Positions 9,192-18,472 are shown, counted from the stretch's first letter. The stretch is DNA of 64,000 bases from Eledone cirrhosa (GCA_964016885.1 OZ024759.1:3368285-3432284), one strand, 5' to 3'. Notes: a model not told the origin generated them from the sequence alone. Numbers and translations are program-made.

Positions 9192-9211
9192 TATTATTAG
9201 TTGGGTAACAA

Positions 9212-9676
9212 ATCCTTGATTAGTTTAATAACCAGTTTTAATTATCAAAGCTCTTTCACATTATGTGACTATGACTTTAATGAATTAAATGAAAGAGGAG
9301 ACAGAGAAGAGAGAAAGTGAAGGTCCTAGTGTGACGAAAGAGCTTTAACAAATGACAAGTGGATTTGGTACCTAACTAATGTTTTCTTTATTGTTACTTA
9401 ACTAATATTAAAACTCTATAGTGCATGTGTTCTTATTGGTAACATGACCCTATCAAAATATAACACTGTGTGCTGTGTGTGTAAATATGAGAATTTATAA
9501 CAAAGTGGAAAAAAAGGTACATAGAAGGCAGAAAATATAAACATAAGCAATGGGTATAATGTCTATAATGAAAATATTATTTTGTTTTGCAAGGTTTTCG
9601 ATATGAAATTGTGTGTTAAAACAGAAATTATATTACCAGAAATAGTAAAACACACTCAGTTTAGTTTGGTTTTCGC
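9212..9676. other. AT-rich stretch with small inverted repeat
   Basis: AAAGCTCTTTC at 9247-9257 is inverted as GAAAGAGCTTT at 9336-9346, enclosing about 80 bp. This may be a tiny MITE-like hairpin. Nothing else is recognised. Confidence 0.4.
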
Positions 9677-10830
9677 TTCAGTACATCATCGCCATCATCA
9701 TCACCGTTTTACGTCCGTTCTTTCATGCTAGCATGGGTTAGACGGGTTGTCCTGTTGTGGGCAGTGTCCGGTGCTTTTTTTCCGTGGCGCCTACACATCC
9801 ACTTTACAGTGTGGGCTGAGTGCTTTTTTTTTTGTGACACCTCCACGACCACTTTGCAGTGGGAGGGTGTGGGGGCATATTGTCTATATGCTTCAGCTTT
9901 GGCTTGTACCCGTGGGGTGTCGGGTCTTCTGTATTACTGTGTGATGCCAGAGGTCATGGTCATGTGTCATCGCCTTTGAGAGGTGTAATTGGGTAAGGTC
10001 GGCTTTTATCACCTCATCCCAGGTCTTCTTGGGTCTCCCCACTCCGCGGTTTCCATCGACTTCTAGTGCTCTGCACCTTTTTATGCAGCTGTCATCCTTC
10101 ATACGCATCACATGTCAATACCAACGCAACCGCCTCTCCTGCACACAACATTTGATTCCTCTTATGCTCAGTCTCTCTCTCAATTCGTTTATGCTTTGCC
10201 ATTCGCGTATATTACTATTACACATCCATCGGAGCATGCAGGCTTCGTTTCTTTCTAATCTACGCAAGTCTTCCACAGACAGCGCCCAGGTCTCACTACC
10301 ATGTAACATTGCTGTTCGTATACACGCATCATACAGTCTGTCTTTCATTTTGAGGGAAAAGCCTTGTGCAGCTAGCAGTAGCTCTCTGAACTTCTTCCAT
10401 CCCGTTCTTACCCTAGTTATTGTACTTTCAGAACACCCACCTCCGCTGCTAATTCGGTCACCTAGGTAGCAGAAGCTGTCTACTGTTTCTACAGAGCCCT
10501 CCCAGAGTTTGGTGGTGCTTGTTTCCTGTGGCTGTTTGCTGCTTGCTGTCCCAGCACAGCTGCTACATGTGAAGCCTACATTCTTAGTTAAGCTTCCGGA
10601 GATCCCGCTACATCTCTTGTGTACCCATTGTTTGCATTTGGGGCAGAGAATGGAGTTCCTACCTACACCTTTCCTACATACTGAGCAAGGCAATTTCCCT
10701 GAGGGGATCTGGATTCTGTTTTCTCGTCTACTTACAAGGACCTTAGTCTTTGTTAGGTTGACTTTGAGACCCTTTCTTTCTAGTCCCTGCTTCCAAGTTT
10801 GGAATTTCTTCTCTACATATTTTTTTAATT
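9677..10830 (-). pseudogene. LINE 3' half with zinc finger and 3' UTR
   Basis: In one frame from about 10,825 down, the minus strand encodes EKKFQTWKQGLERKG, a Cys/His finger (PCSVCRKGVGRNSILC, CKQWVHKRCSG, TCSSC), the thumb-like segment DSFCYLGDRISSGGGCSES, then LHGSETWAL and RWMCNSNIREW, and finally VMRMKDDSCIKRC to the natural stop near 9893. A single nonsense TGA at 10,117-10,115 replaces the Gly in the WYGHV motif; otherwise the frame is open. The RT core and endonuclease are missing (5' truncation). The 3' UTR (9677-9892) resembles the SINE tails and ends in a CATCATCATC trinucleotide run. Confidence 0.85.
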
Positions 10831-11090
10831 ATAATTTAATGTCCATTTTTCCACATTGGCACGGGTTAGACGAGTTATCCTGTTGTGAGAAATGTTAGGT
10901 CAGAACCAATTTTGGCTTGGTTTTTACAGCTGGATGCAACACATTTACAGTGTGGACTGGGTGCTTTTTGCACCTACATGACTACTTTACAGTGTGGACT
11001 GGATGTATGTATGGTAGTGGGTGGGGTGGTGCATATTATATATATGCTTCATCTTTTGATTGACCAATCAATAAAAAATATATATATATT
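10831..11090 (-). mobile_element. LINE/SINE 3'-UTR copy
   Basis: The block with TTTAATGTCCATTTTTCCAC and a GGGTGCTTTTTGCACC stretch parallels the 3' UTRs at 9677-9892 and 11,409-11,815, including the ATATGCTTCA segment. No coding part remains. It lies directly upstream of the coding fragment at 9677-10,830. Confidence 0.65.
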
Positions 11091-11249
11091 GAAGCAAAAA
11101 CCAAACCAAAAAGTGTGTTTAACGATTTTTGGCAATATTCGGACATGGCGCTCACCAAAATATATGAAAATATTTTTGACAAATGAAAAGAAAAAGATGT
11201 GGCATTTGAAGGAGAGAGGCTAAAGAAATGTCTAAGGGCTGCTACTTAC

Positions 11250-11367
11250 AGCGTCCACTTTTCTGGAACAGTATTGGTTCTCCAACAGATGAGACAATAT
11301 TTTGGGTGCCATCAGACATAGATTCCATAATGATACACTGATTTTGAAATATCATTCTCTTTAAGAC
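11250..11367 (-). CDS. FAS1-domain protein, internal exon
   Basis: The acceptor is a CT-rich tract ending TCTAAACAG, then 39 codons plus one base, then the donor GCT/GTAAGT. It encodes VLKRMIFQNQCIIMESMSDG followed by TQNIVSSVGEPILFQKSGR. This corresponds to the middle of a FAS1 domain, the strand region between the YTIL-type start and the H2 block. It starts in phase 0 after the 19,708 exon (ends ...NVLTH) and leaves one base that the 8386 exon completes. The exon is flanked within about 160 bp on both sides by LINE 3' ends, yet is intact. Confidence 0.75.
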
Positions 11368-11408
11368 CTGTTTAGAGAGAGAGATAGAAAGATAGATAGA
11401 TATATATA

Positions 11409-12080
11409 TCATCATCACCATTTAATGTACATTTTTTCATGCTAGCATGGCTTAGACAAGTTGTCCCAATGTGAGATAAGCCAGGTCAGATGACCATGTC
11501 TGGCTCATACAGAACTGATTTTGGCTTGGTTTCTACAACTGGATGCCCTTCCTAACACCAACCACTTTACAATGTGGGCTGGGTGCTTTTTGTCATAACA
11601 CCTACCTGACCACTTCACAGTGAGTACTGGGTGCTTTTTGTTGTGAAATCTATACAACCACATTACAGTGTGGACTGGAGACTTTGGTGGGAGGTGTGTG
11701 AGATCAGGGAGGTGGGTGTATGGGCATATGTGAGGGGCAGAGTGTTTGGATGTAGAAGTGTATGTATGGAAGGGAGGTGACAATGGTGCATACTGTATGT
11801 ATGCTTCAGCCTGTGCTCATGGGGAGGCAGCTCTTCTGTATTATTGCATAATGCCAGAGATCTTGGTCCTGTGTCATCGCCTTTGAGAGGTGCAGGGCAG
11901 CTTTTATCACCTCATCCCAAGTCTTCCTGAGTCTCCCCACACAATGGCTTCTATTAACTTTGAGTGCTCTGCACTTTTTTATACAGCTGTCATCTTTCAT
12001 ACACATCACATGTCCACACCAACGCAGTCTCCTCTCTTTCACACAGCATTTAATTCCTTTTATGTCTAGTTTCTCTCTCA
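11409..12080 (-). pseudogene. LINE 3'-end copy, degraded
   Basis: The minus strand encodes MKERRLRWCGHVMCMKDDSC and KTWDEVIKAALHLSKAMTQD (12,042-11,806), the same C-terminal segment as the LINE at 9677-10,830, here with the WCGHV glycine kept. The 3' UTR runs down to a CATCATCACCATT tail at 11,409. Only about 78 codons survive; it is 5'-truncated at a TA microsatellite near 12,090. Confidence 0.8.
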
Positions 12081-12095
12081 GTTCATTTATATATA

Positions 12096-12377
12096 TATAT
12101 ATATATATAGGTTATTTAAGTGAGTAATTTGCTGTTACTTGCAGCACACTGCTCGAGTCTAGATCACACATGTAACCTCACCTATCAGAGAGGATGCCAA
12201 AGAAGAGTCAGGCTTCAATAACCTTCATCACACCTCAGCTTATTGATATTGAAACAATTGGAATATGTAAATAAATCTTCTACACACGCTGCAAATCTGA
12301 CTTCAGTTATTGTCACTATATATATATATATAGCTGGTGCTTAGCCATCGGGGTCCTGACTCTTTTCCTATATATAT
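12096..12377. other. Unassigned DNA with TA microsatellites
   Basis: TA runs flank about 230 bp of ordinary-complexity sequence with no open frame or motif that I recognise. Confidence 0.4.
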
Positions 12378-13182
12378 AGTAATAATAATAAATTTGAAGA
12401 CTAAAATCCAAAGAGGGCTCAATAAGGATAAATATATATCAAATATATAAGAACCATAGAGCAAATATTTATTAAAATAACAAATTAAAGTTTAAGCAAA
12501 GAATCGCTGCTTTCACCCTTAACGGGATCTTCTGAAACTAAAAAAAAATCAATCTGTGAACGCAGAAGTAAATATTTCCAAAAAACGTTGCAACCGAAAG
12601 AAGACAGGAAGACGATACTTTGGTTCATGGAAACGTTCCCTGGCAAAGAACAGAAAAAAACGAAGATAATACGTCATTATTTGGAGCGGTGAGAAAAATT
12701 ACACGCAAAGACAAAACCATGTTTATGGTATAAATGAAGTCGTAGACTAATATTCTATTAGGTGGTTCGTGGAGACGTTCTCTGGCAATGAACGGAAAAA
12801 ATGAAGATAATACGTCATTATGTGGAGCGGTGAGAACAATTGCACGCAAAGAAAAACCACGTAAATGGTATAACTGAAGTCATAGACTAAAATTCTATTT
12901 AGGAAACCGAATGATTCTCGGCTTCAGAGTTAAGAATAATGTAAATAAATTACAGAGGTAATTGAAATCAACAAAAATTAAATATATACATGCACGCATC
13001 CAAATACGTACACAGACATGCATATGCGAAAACACCCGCCATGAATATGCAAATACAAGCACATATACAAAAAAAAAACACGCACGCACATAAAGAACCC
13101 CCGCAACGCCTGTACCCACACACATACGAACGTAAACACCAAATACACATATATATTTTTATATGCGTGTGTGTGTGTGTAT
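12378..13182. repeat. Left inverted repeat of Penelope-like element
   Basis: About 805 bp. It matches, in reverse complement, 15,357-16,080 plus 17,788-17,880. Features shared by both arms include an internal 141-bp tandem duplication with ATGACGTATTATCTTCG, a GAATGATTCTCGG segment and a CA/TG-rich inner end. It carries a hammerhead-like fold on the minus strand at 12,556-12,481. Confidence 0.85.
12481..12556 (-). ncRNA. Hammerhead-ribozyme-like fold, left arm
   Basis: Minus strand: outer stem I CAGATT with AATTTG (one G-U pair), inner stem I AGTTT with AAACT, core CAGAAGA at 12,534-12,528, stem II of three C-G pairs with loop GTTAA, GAAA at 12,514-12,511, stem III GCA with TGC, then UU before stem I closes. 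This is the hammerhead order with a stem I internal loop. The core has A where the consensus C-U-G-A-N-G-A has U, so activity is uncertain. Hammerhead motifs are known from terminal repeats of Penelope-like elements. Confidence 0.55.
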
Positions 13183-13219
13183 AGATATAAATAATATAAA
13201 TTCATTCTATTAAGGATTC

Positions 13220-15044
13220 TAATGCCGTGCACGTCCACTCCGACAAAACTGGCAATCTATATCAAGTGGAGCACAGTACTTACCATCAACTGTTACATAA
13301 TGCTGTAACTAAGGATTACCGTAAAACTAATCGGAGCGTCATTAATGACATCAACGATGCTGGGTTTAAAATCACCTCTGATCTCAACATCTTGGACCGG
13401 ACTGAACCTCTGGACCCTATTTCTCCCCACTTGACCCTGAAGGATCACAAATCTAATTTCCAGAACAAGCCCTCTATTCGGCTTATTAACCCTACAAAGT
13501 CCGATTTAGGTAGACTTAGTAAAGGGATTTTAGATAGAATTATACCTGAAATTAGAAGCTTGGCCCCTCTTGCACTGTGGAACAATTCTTTCACAGTGAT
13601 TGGTTCAACAATATATGCAACAAGGAACATTACCGTTTTATGCAATTCAACATCAATAATTACTACTCCTCCATCACTTTACCACTTCTTCTTAGAGCTA
13701 TCAATTTTGCTAAAACACTCACAGTGGTTAAGGATTTCGAAGTTGATGTCATCCTCAATGCCCGTAAGTCGGTGATTAATTTCGACGACCCTATTTGGAC
13801 GTGAGTATGGGCGCCAGCGATTCTGCGGAGGTTACTGATCTTATCGGCCTTTTCCGTCTTTTCTCTATCAAGGAAGAATTCCCCAACATGGGCGGTGGTT
13901 TGTAGCGTGATGACGGTCTTTTGGCCATAACAAAGTGCGGCCCACGCGCTTGCGACAGGTTCAGAAAAGAACTCACAGCCTTCTTTAAGGGCTTCAACCT
14001 CTCCATACAGGTTGAGGCCAACCTCTCGGTCGTTAATTACCTTGACGTTACCCTCAATTTGTCGAATGGCTTGCACTACCCGTATAGAAAGCCGAATGAT
14101 ATGCATAATTACATAAGTAAGCATTCTAACCATCCTGCCAGCATAACCAAGAACCTGGTAAGAAACGTTTCTTTGAGGCTTTCCCGTCTATCTACTAACG
14201 AGCATATTTTCAATGACCATTGCACATATTACAATGAAGCTCTTGCTCGGAGTGGATTTGTCGATAAGGTAGCATATACAGAGTATGAGAATAGACCTAC
14301 GAAAAATAGATCCCATTATATGGTATAACCCACCATATAATATGGAGGTGGCCACACCATTAGCTAAGATCTTTCTCTCCCTTATTATGAAGCATTTACC
14401 CCTACCACATACATATAGTAACATTTTTAATAGAAATACCATTAAAATTTCTTACTCTACAACTCCTAACCTTGCACATAACATCACAGCTTCAAATTTA
14501 GCTAAATTACCTAGCCGTAGGAACACGTGCAACCCTGTAGCTAGTACTAACTGTAATTGTAGGAATCAGGTTGACTGCCCCCTATCCGGGAAATGCCTCT
14601 CTGGTAACATTGTCTACAAATGTAAGGTTGAAACACCCACGTCCCGTAGGGCCTACATAGGGTTAACCGCCAATAGATTCAAGCAGCGTCTTTACATGCA
14701 TACCCATTCTTTTCTTAACCCTTTAAGAAGGAATATGACGTCACTTTCAGCTTATGTCTAAAAGACAACCACACCCAATATAAGTTACACTGGGAGATCC
14801 TAGCTAAAGCTAGATCGTATAACGGAAATAAAATCCATGTGACCTCTGCGCAGCTGAAGCCCTGGGAATACTCTATGCCAATGACCACATCTTAAACAAA
14901 AAATCTGAGGCAATTTCGGCTTGTAAACATAAATTGCACAAAACTTTCTTGTATTACAGCCCGTACGAACTATGCGCGGATATTTTACGTCTTGATGTGG
15001 TAGCTAAGTATATGTTATGTTTATACCATTACTTATTTTTATAG
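13220..15044 (+). pseudogene. Decayed Penelope-like element: RT plus GIY-YIG
   Basis: The reading continues across several frames. 13,227-13,610: LKDHKSNFQNKPSIRLINP, an RT finger motif. About 13,610-13,800: RT motif A, FMQFNINNYYSSI, in which the catalytic Asp is Asn (AAC at 13,649-13,651). 13,803-14,310: motif C region, GGGL-stop-RDDGL, where TAG at 13,903-13,905 replaces the Tyr of YRDD, then VVNYLDVTLNL and YPYRKPND. About 14,300-14,757: IIWYNPPYN, then CNCRNQVDCPLSGKC and a GIY-YIG-type endonuclease (IVYKCKV...AYIGLTANRFKQR). The tail from 14,757 has a further shift near 14,836 (CDLCAAEALGILYANDHILN), ending at TAG 15,042-15,044. RT joined to C-terminal GIY-YIG is the Penelope-like architecture. 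At least five frameshifts plus the stop and the D-to-N change make it inactive. Confidence 0.8.
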
Positions 15045-15356
15045 GTAAGTGTATATTGCCTGTATGTTTTGTGAAGGTACGTATAATTTCTCGTACGTAT
15101 ATTTGCTTATGTATGTTATAGGCGTATATATTATATTATATATACTGGTACATGTACATATGGTTATGTGTATACGTGAGTTTTGCGGCTGTGTGAGTAT
15201 GCGGGTTCGTACGTATGTAGGGTGTGTATATGTGTACTTTGTGTTTTGGTTGACGTACGTTTAACGAACATGTGTATTTACATGTAGGTATGTGTGTGCA
15301 CGCGTTATATACGTATTTACGTGTGTATATTTATATACGTTTATATAATTATATGT
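15045..15356. other. TG/TA-rich spacer
   Basis: GTATATG-rich low-complexity DNA between the end of the RT/endonuclease reading and the right inverted repeat, probably the 3' untranslated part of the element. No gene. Confidence 0.5.
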
Positions 15357-16071
15357 ATACACGCACACACACACATATATATATATATTTTTTATATATA
15401 TTTTTATGTGTATTTGGTGTATACGTTCGTATGTGTGCGGGTACAGGTGTTGTGTGGGTTCTGTATGTGCATGGGGTTTTTTTTTTTGTGTACCTGCTTG
15501 TATTTGCATACCCATGGCGGGTGTTTTTGCATATGCATGTGTATGTACGTATTTGGATGCGTGCATGTATATATTTAATTTTTGTTGATTCCTCTAATTT
15601 ATTTACATTATTCTTAACTCTGAAACCGAGAATCATTCGGTTTCCTAAATAAAATTTTAGTCTACGACTTCAGTTATACCATTTACGTGGTTTTTTCTTT
15701 GCGTGCAATTGTTCTCAGTGCTCCTCATAATGACGTATTATCTTCGTTTTTTCCGTTCATTGCCAGAGAACGTCTCCACGAACCACCTAATAGAATATTA
15801 GTCTACGACTTCATTTATACCATAAACATGGTTTTGTCTGTGCATGTAATTTTTCTCACCACTCCAAATAATGACGTATTATCTTCGTTTTTTCTGTTCT
15901 TTGCCAGGGAACGTTTCCATGAACCAAAGTATCGTCTTCCTGTCTTCTTTCAGTTGCAACGTTTTTCGAAATATTTACTTCTGCGTTCACAGATTGATTT
16001 TTTTAGTTTCAGAAGATCCTGTTAGGGGTGAAAGCAGCGATTCTTTGCTTAAACTTTAATCTGTTATTTTA

Positions 16072-16080
<9 letters not shown>
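15357..16080. repeat. Right inverted repeat, inner part
   Basis: Reverse complement of about 12,475-13,182. It holds the 141-bp internal tandem duplication (GTCTACGACTTCA at 15,660 and 15,801). It stops in a TA run at about 16,080 where a later insertion begins, and the missing outer part reappears at 17,788. Confidence 0.85.
15990..16063 (+). ncRNA. Hammerhead-ribozyme-like fold, right arm
   Basis: Outer stem I CAGATT (15,990-15,995) pairs with AATCTG (16,058-16,063); inner stem I AGTTT (16,005-16,009) pairs with AAACT (16,051-16,055), leaving a 9/2-nt internal loop. Core CAGAAGA is at 16,010-16,016. Stem II CCT pairs with GGG around loop GTTAG. GAAA is at 16,030-16,033, with A16,033 facing T16,049; stem III GCA pairs with TGC (16,046-16,048). 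The cleavage position would follow T16,050. The consensus core U is A here. Two differences from the left-arm copy fall at paired positions and keep pairing. Confidence 0.55.
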
Positions 16081-16120
<40 letters not shown>

Positions 16121-16180
16121 AGTTGAAATAAAATGAAAACGAAATTTCATTTCTCACTCTTAGTACGGCACTTACTTAAA

Positions 16181-16234
16181 TGTAAGTATGTGTGTATACG
16201 TACATACATATATGTATACAGACGTACAGTAGCA

Positions 16235-16276
<42 letters not shown>

Positions 16277-16523
16277 TATACATGCACGTATCAGTTTAGC
16301 GGACGCTTATTATAACGCCGCTTTGTTCATTTGTAAACAAACTGAACAGCCTGAATTTTATCCCGTATGGTGTTAAGGCAACCACGTCACCTTTTTGTTC
16401 AACACTGCCTTAACACCATACGGCATAAAATTCAGGCTGTTCAGTTTGTTTACAAATGAACAAAGCGGCGTTATAATAAGCGTCCGCTAAACTGATACGT
16501 GCATATATGTATGTGTACCTGTA

Positions 16524-16567
<44 letters not shown>

Positions 16568-16621
16568 TGCTACTGTACGTCGGTATACATATATGTATGT
16601 ACGTATACACACATACTTACA
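16181..16621. repeat. Foldback element, about 200-bp arms
   Basis: Left arm 16,181-16,380 is nearly the reverse complement of 16,406-16,621, with a 25-nt loop (16,381-16,405). The inner 110 bp are almost perfect (one visible mismatch, TATCCCG against the mirror of CGGCATA); length differences fall in the TA tracts. TGTAAGTATGTGTGTATACG marks the outer end. Probably a palindromic MITE. Confidence 0.85.
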
Positions 16622-16734
16622 TATATATATATATATTTATATATATAATAGTATAACACTAGTTATATCCGTAGTAGTAGAACACTCAGTCCATCAGCTC
16701 GGTTTAAATGAGATTATACGAAAAGGGAAACATC

Positions 16735-16790
16735 ATTATCATCATTGTCGTTTAACGTCTATCTTCCACGCGAGCATGGGTTTACAATTA
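16735..16790 (-). mobile_element. SINE/LINE 3'-tail fragment
   Basis: TCATTATCATCATTG followed by the CGTCTATCTTCC and GCGAGCATGGG text is the reverse complement of the trinucleotide-ended tail common to the local SINEs and LINE. Confidence 0.6.
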
Positions 16791-16923
16791 TAAACAATTA
16801 TACAAGTACACATACACAGAAGAAGTTCTTTTCAAAGGGGAAGCAACTCACACTGTAATTTACGAAGCCTTAGTCACTTCTAACCGACCAAATCAATAAC
16901 AAGAGGTTAAATCCTATGTAGGT

Positions 16924-17135
16924 ATGGCGGAGGGCCAGTTTAAAGAATGCTTCCTGAATCAACTGTCGACATTCAGACACCTGGACAAACGATCGTCCAC
17001 GAAGCTCACAAGTCACATGTGGTCTCTCAAGACGCAGGCGTGGATTACTCCATTCAATGGAAAGTTATTACTGAGTCTATACGGAAATGGGATTCGTCTT
17101 GTGGGCTGTGCATTGAAGAAAGAATCAATATCCTG
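16924..17135 (+). pseudogene. Second GIY-YIG element fragment
   Basis: The plus strand encodes EGQFKECFLNQLSTFRH and KRSSTKLTSHMWSLKTQ, then after a one-base shift near 17,030 GVDYSIQWKVITESIRKWD and CGLCIEERINILS. This matches the C-terminal half of a GIY-YIG domain and the Cys-rich tail of Penelope-like elements: compare the ...FKQR...HTHSF and CDLCAAEALGIL segments of the element at 13,220-15,044. It is a different, more diverged family. There is no RT part. Confidence 0.65.
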
Positions 17136-17433
17136 AGTAGTTACGTAATAGTGCTTGTCTAAATTCAAGAATTTAAAAGCTCCAAACTGACTACTGGATG
17201 TAACTTCTAGACCGAATACCATAAATAACTTATTGTATTCTGAGCTTTCGCTGTTGCCTCTAATGTGAGTTGCCTTCCCTTTGAGAAGAACTTCTGCACA
17301 TGTGTATTTGTATAATTGTCTCCCTTTCCATATAATCTCATTTGAACTGAGCTAATGATCCAACTTAGGTGAAACAAATTGTTTTCGGAAATGGTGAATT
17401 AACTGTTGTCGAACTACTTATATATATAAATAT
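17136..17433. other. Unassigned part of the nested insertion
   Basis: No motif or long open frame recognised. It may be the 3' untranslated part belonging to the GIY-YIG fragment upstream. Confidence 0.4.
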
Positions 17434-17760
17434 GGAGGCACATGGCTTAGTGGTTAGAGCATTGGCCTTGCAATCGAAAGGTTGTGAGTTCAATTCTCAG
17501 ACTGGGTGATGTGTTGTTTCCTTGAGCAAGACAATTTATTTCACATTGCTCCAGTTTACTCAGCTGTAGAAATGAGATGATAGGGACTGGGGTCCATATC
17601 ATTCCACTGCAAAGTGGTCGTGGAGGTGCCACGGCAAAAAAGCACCCAGCACTCACTGTAAATGGGGTTGGTGTTAGGAAGGGCATCCAGCTGTAGAAAT
17701 CAAGCCAGAATCAGTTCCCATCCCACCCTTGCAAACAGGGAAAAAGCGGACATAAAATGG
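17434..17760 (+). mobile_element. Complete tRNA-derived SINE
   Basis: The most complete SINE here. The tRNA-like head has an A box (GGCTTAGTGGTTAGAGC, 17,444 on) and a B box (GAGTTCAATTCTC near 17,486-17,498), typical of RNA polymerase III promoters. A conserved middle follows (TTTATTTCACATTGCTCC, CAGCTGTAGAAATGAG), then the AGGAAGGGCATCCAGCTG box and AAAAAGCGGACATAAAATGG. The truncated copies at 1418 and 2186 match its 3' two thirds. Confidence 0.88.
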
Positions 17761-17787
17761 AAATATATATATATGTATAGATAAATA

Positions 17788-17880
17788 AATATTTGCTCTA
17801 GGGTTCTTATATATTTGATATATATTTATCCTTATCGAGCCCTCTTTGGATTTTAGTCTTCACATTTATTATTATTACTA
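17788..17880. repeat. Right inverted repeat, outer part
   Basis: AAATATTTGCTCTAGGGTTC to TTATTATTATTACTA is the reverse complement of 12,378-12,475, the outer end of the left arm. It completes the element that begins at 12,378 and ends in TA-rich DNA on both sides. Confidence 0.85.
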
Positions 17881-18003
17881 TATATATACAGTATATATAT
17901 GATAGACAGAGAGAGAGATTATAATATAGAGATTTTATAGTTGTAGACAAACTACATATAGACTCACAGACACACATAGACACTCACATACGCATGCATG
18001 TGT

Positions 18004-18027
18004 ACAAAGAAATATATATTTCTTTGT
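18004..18027. repeat. 24-bp perfect palindrome
   Basis: ACAAAGAAATAT is followed at once by its reverse complement, with no loop. It lies 20 bp before the hairpin at 18,047. Confidence 0.85.
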
Positions 18028-18046
18028 AATCTTGCTCATGGAAGTC

Positions 18047-18088
18047 AGTGACAGGCATGTACATCATTGGATGTACATGCCTGTCACT
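18047..18088. repeat. Perfect 19-bp hairpin with 4-nt loop
   Basis: AGTGACAGGCATGTACATC (18,047-18,065), loop ATTG, then the exact reverse complement (18,070-18,088). Function unknown. Confidence 0.9.
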
Positions 18089-18126
18089 TTATGAGACCCA
18101 TAAACTCTACGACAAATATTACATAT

Positions 18127-18465
18127 GTGTTGTGCTGGTGTGTTACGTAGAGCTATGGTGCAGCTACACTTAGAATTTGCATCACCAGTCTGACACTCCT
18201 GTCTTGCTCAGAATATTGACCTCCTGGAGACTGTTCAAAAACATGCAACCAAGCGAATACCCTCCATCAGTCATCTACAATACTCTGAACCCCTGGCATG
18301 GATACATTGAAGCTCCGACATCTGGCAACTGACTTGGTAAACATCCACAAAATTATTAACCATCTTACCAACAACAACCCCGAGCACCTTTTTGAATTCC
18401 ATGTGTCTAACACACGTGGACATGCTAACAAAGTCAGAAAACAGCACAGTTGCTAGGTCATGTGT
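18127..18465 (+). pseudogene. LINE RT C-terminal fragment, CR1/jockey-like
   Basis: The plus strand encodes RAMVQLHLEFASPV, then NIDLLETVQKHATKRIPSI and, after a frameshift near 18,310, LKLRHLATDLVNIHKIINHL. This is the familiar segment after the RT palm in CR1/jockey-type LINEs (L-RP-LE-A--VW...LE-VQ--ATK). The expected Trp after SPV is TGA, and another stop falls near 18,308. It is a separate LINE family from those at 4814, 5371 and 9677. Confidence 0.75.
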
Positions 18466-18472
18466 AGCTAGG

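Larger units (their letters stand above)
16081..17787. mobile_element. 1.7-kb nested insertion splitting the right inverted repeat
   Basis: The left arm is continuous from 12,378 to 13,182, but its mirror image is broken: 16,080 and 17,788 are neighbours in the left-arm order. The intervening 1.7 kb holds TA microsatellites, a 440-bp foldback, a SINE tail, a second GIY-YIG fragment and a complete SINE, so it is itself composite. Confidence 0.75.

Noticed and set aside
12968..15652. Overlapping 60-126 codon frames on both strands in the arms of the Penelope-like element
   Set aside because: They mirror each other because the arms are inverted repeats, are low-complexity (TG/CA-rich) and do not match a protein family.
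12625..16025. Matching frames LSSFFPFIARERLHEPPNRI on opposite strands as a possible small gene pair
   Set aside because: They lie in the inverted repeats and repeat the 141-bp internal duplication; no start context or known domain. More likely untranslated terminal repeat.
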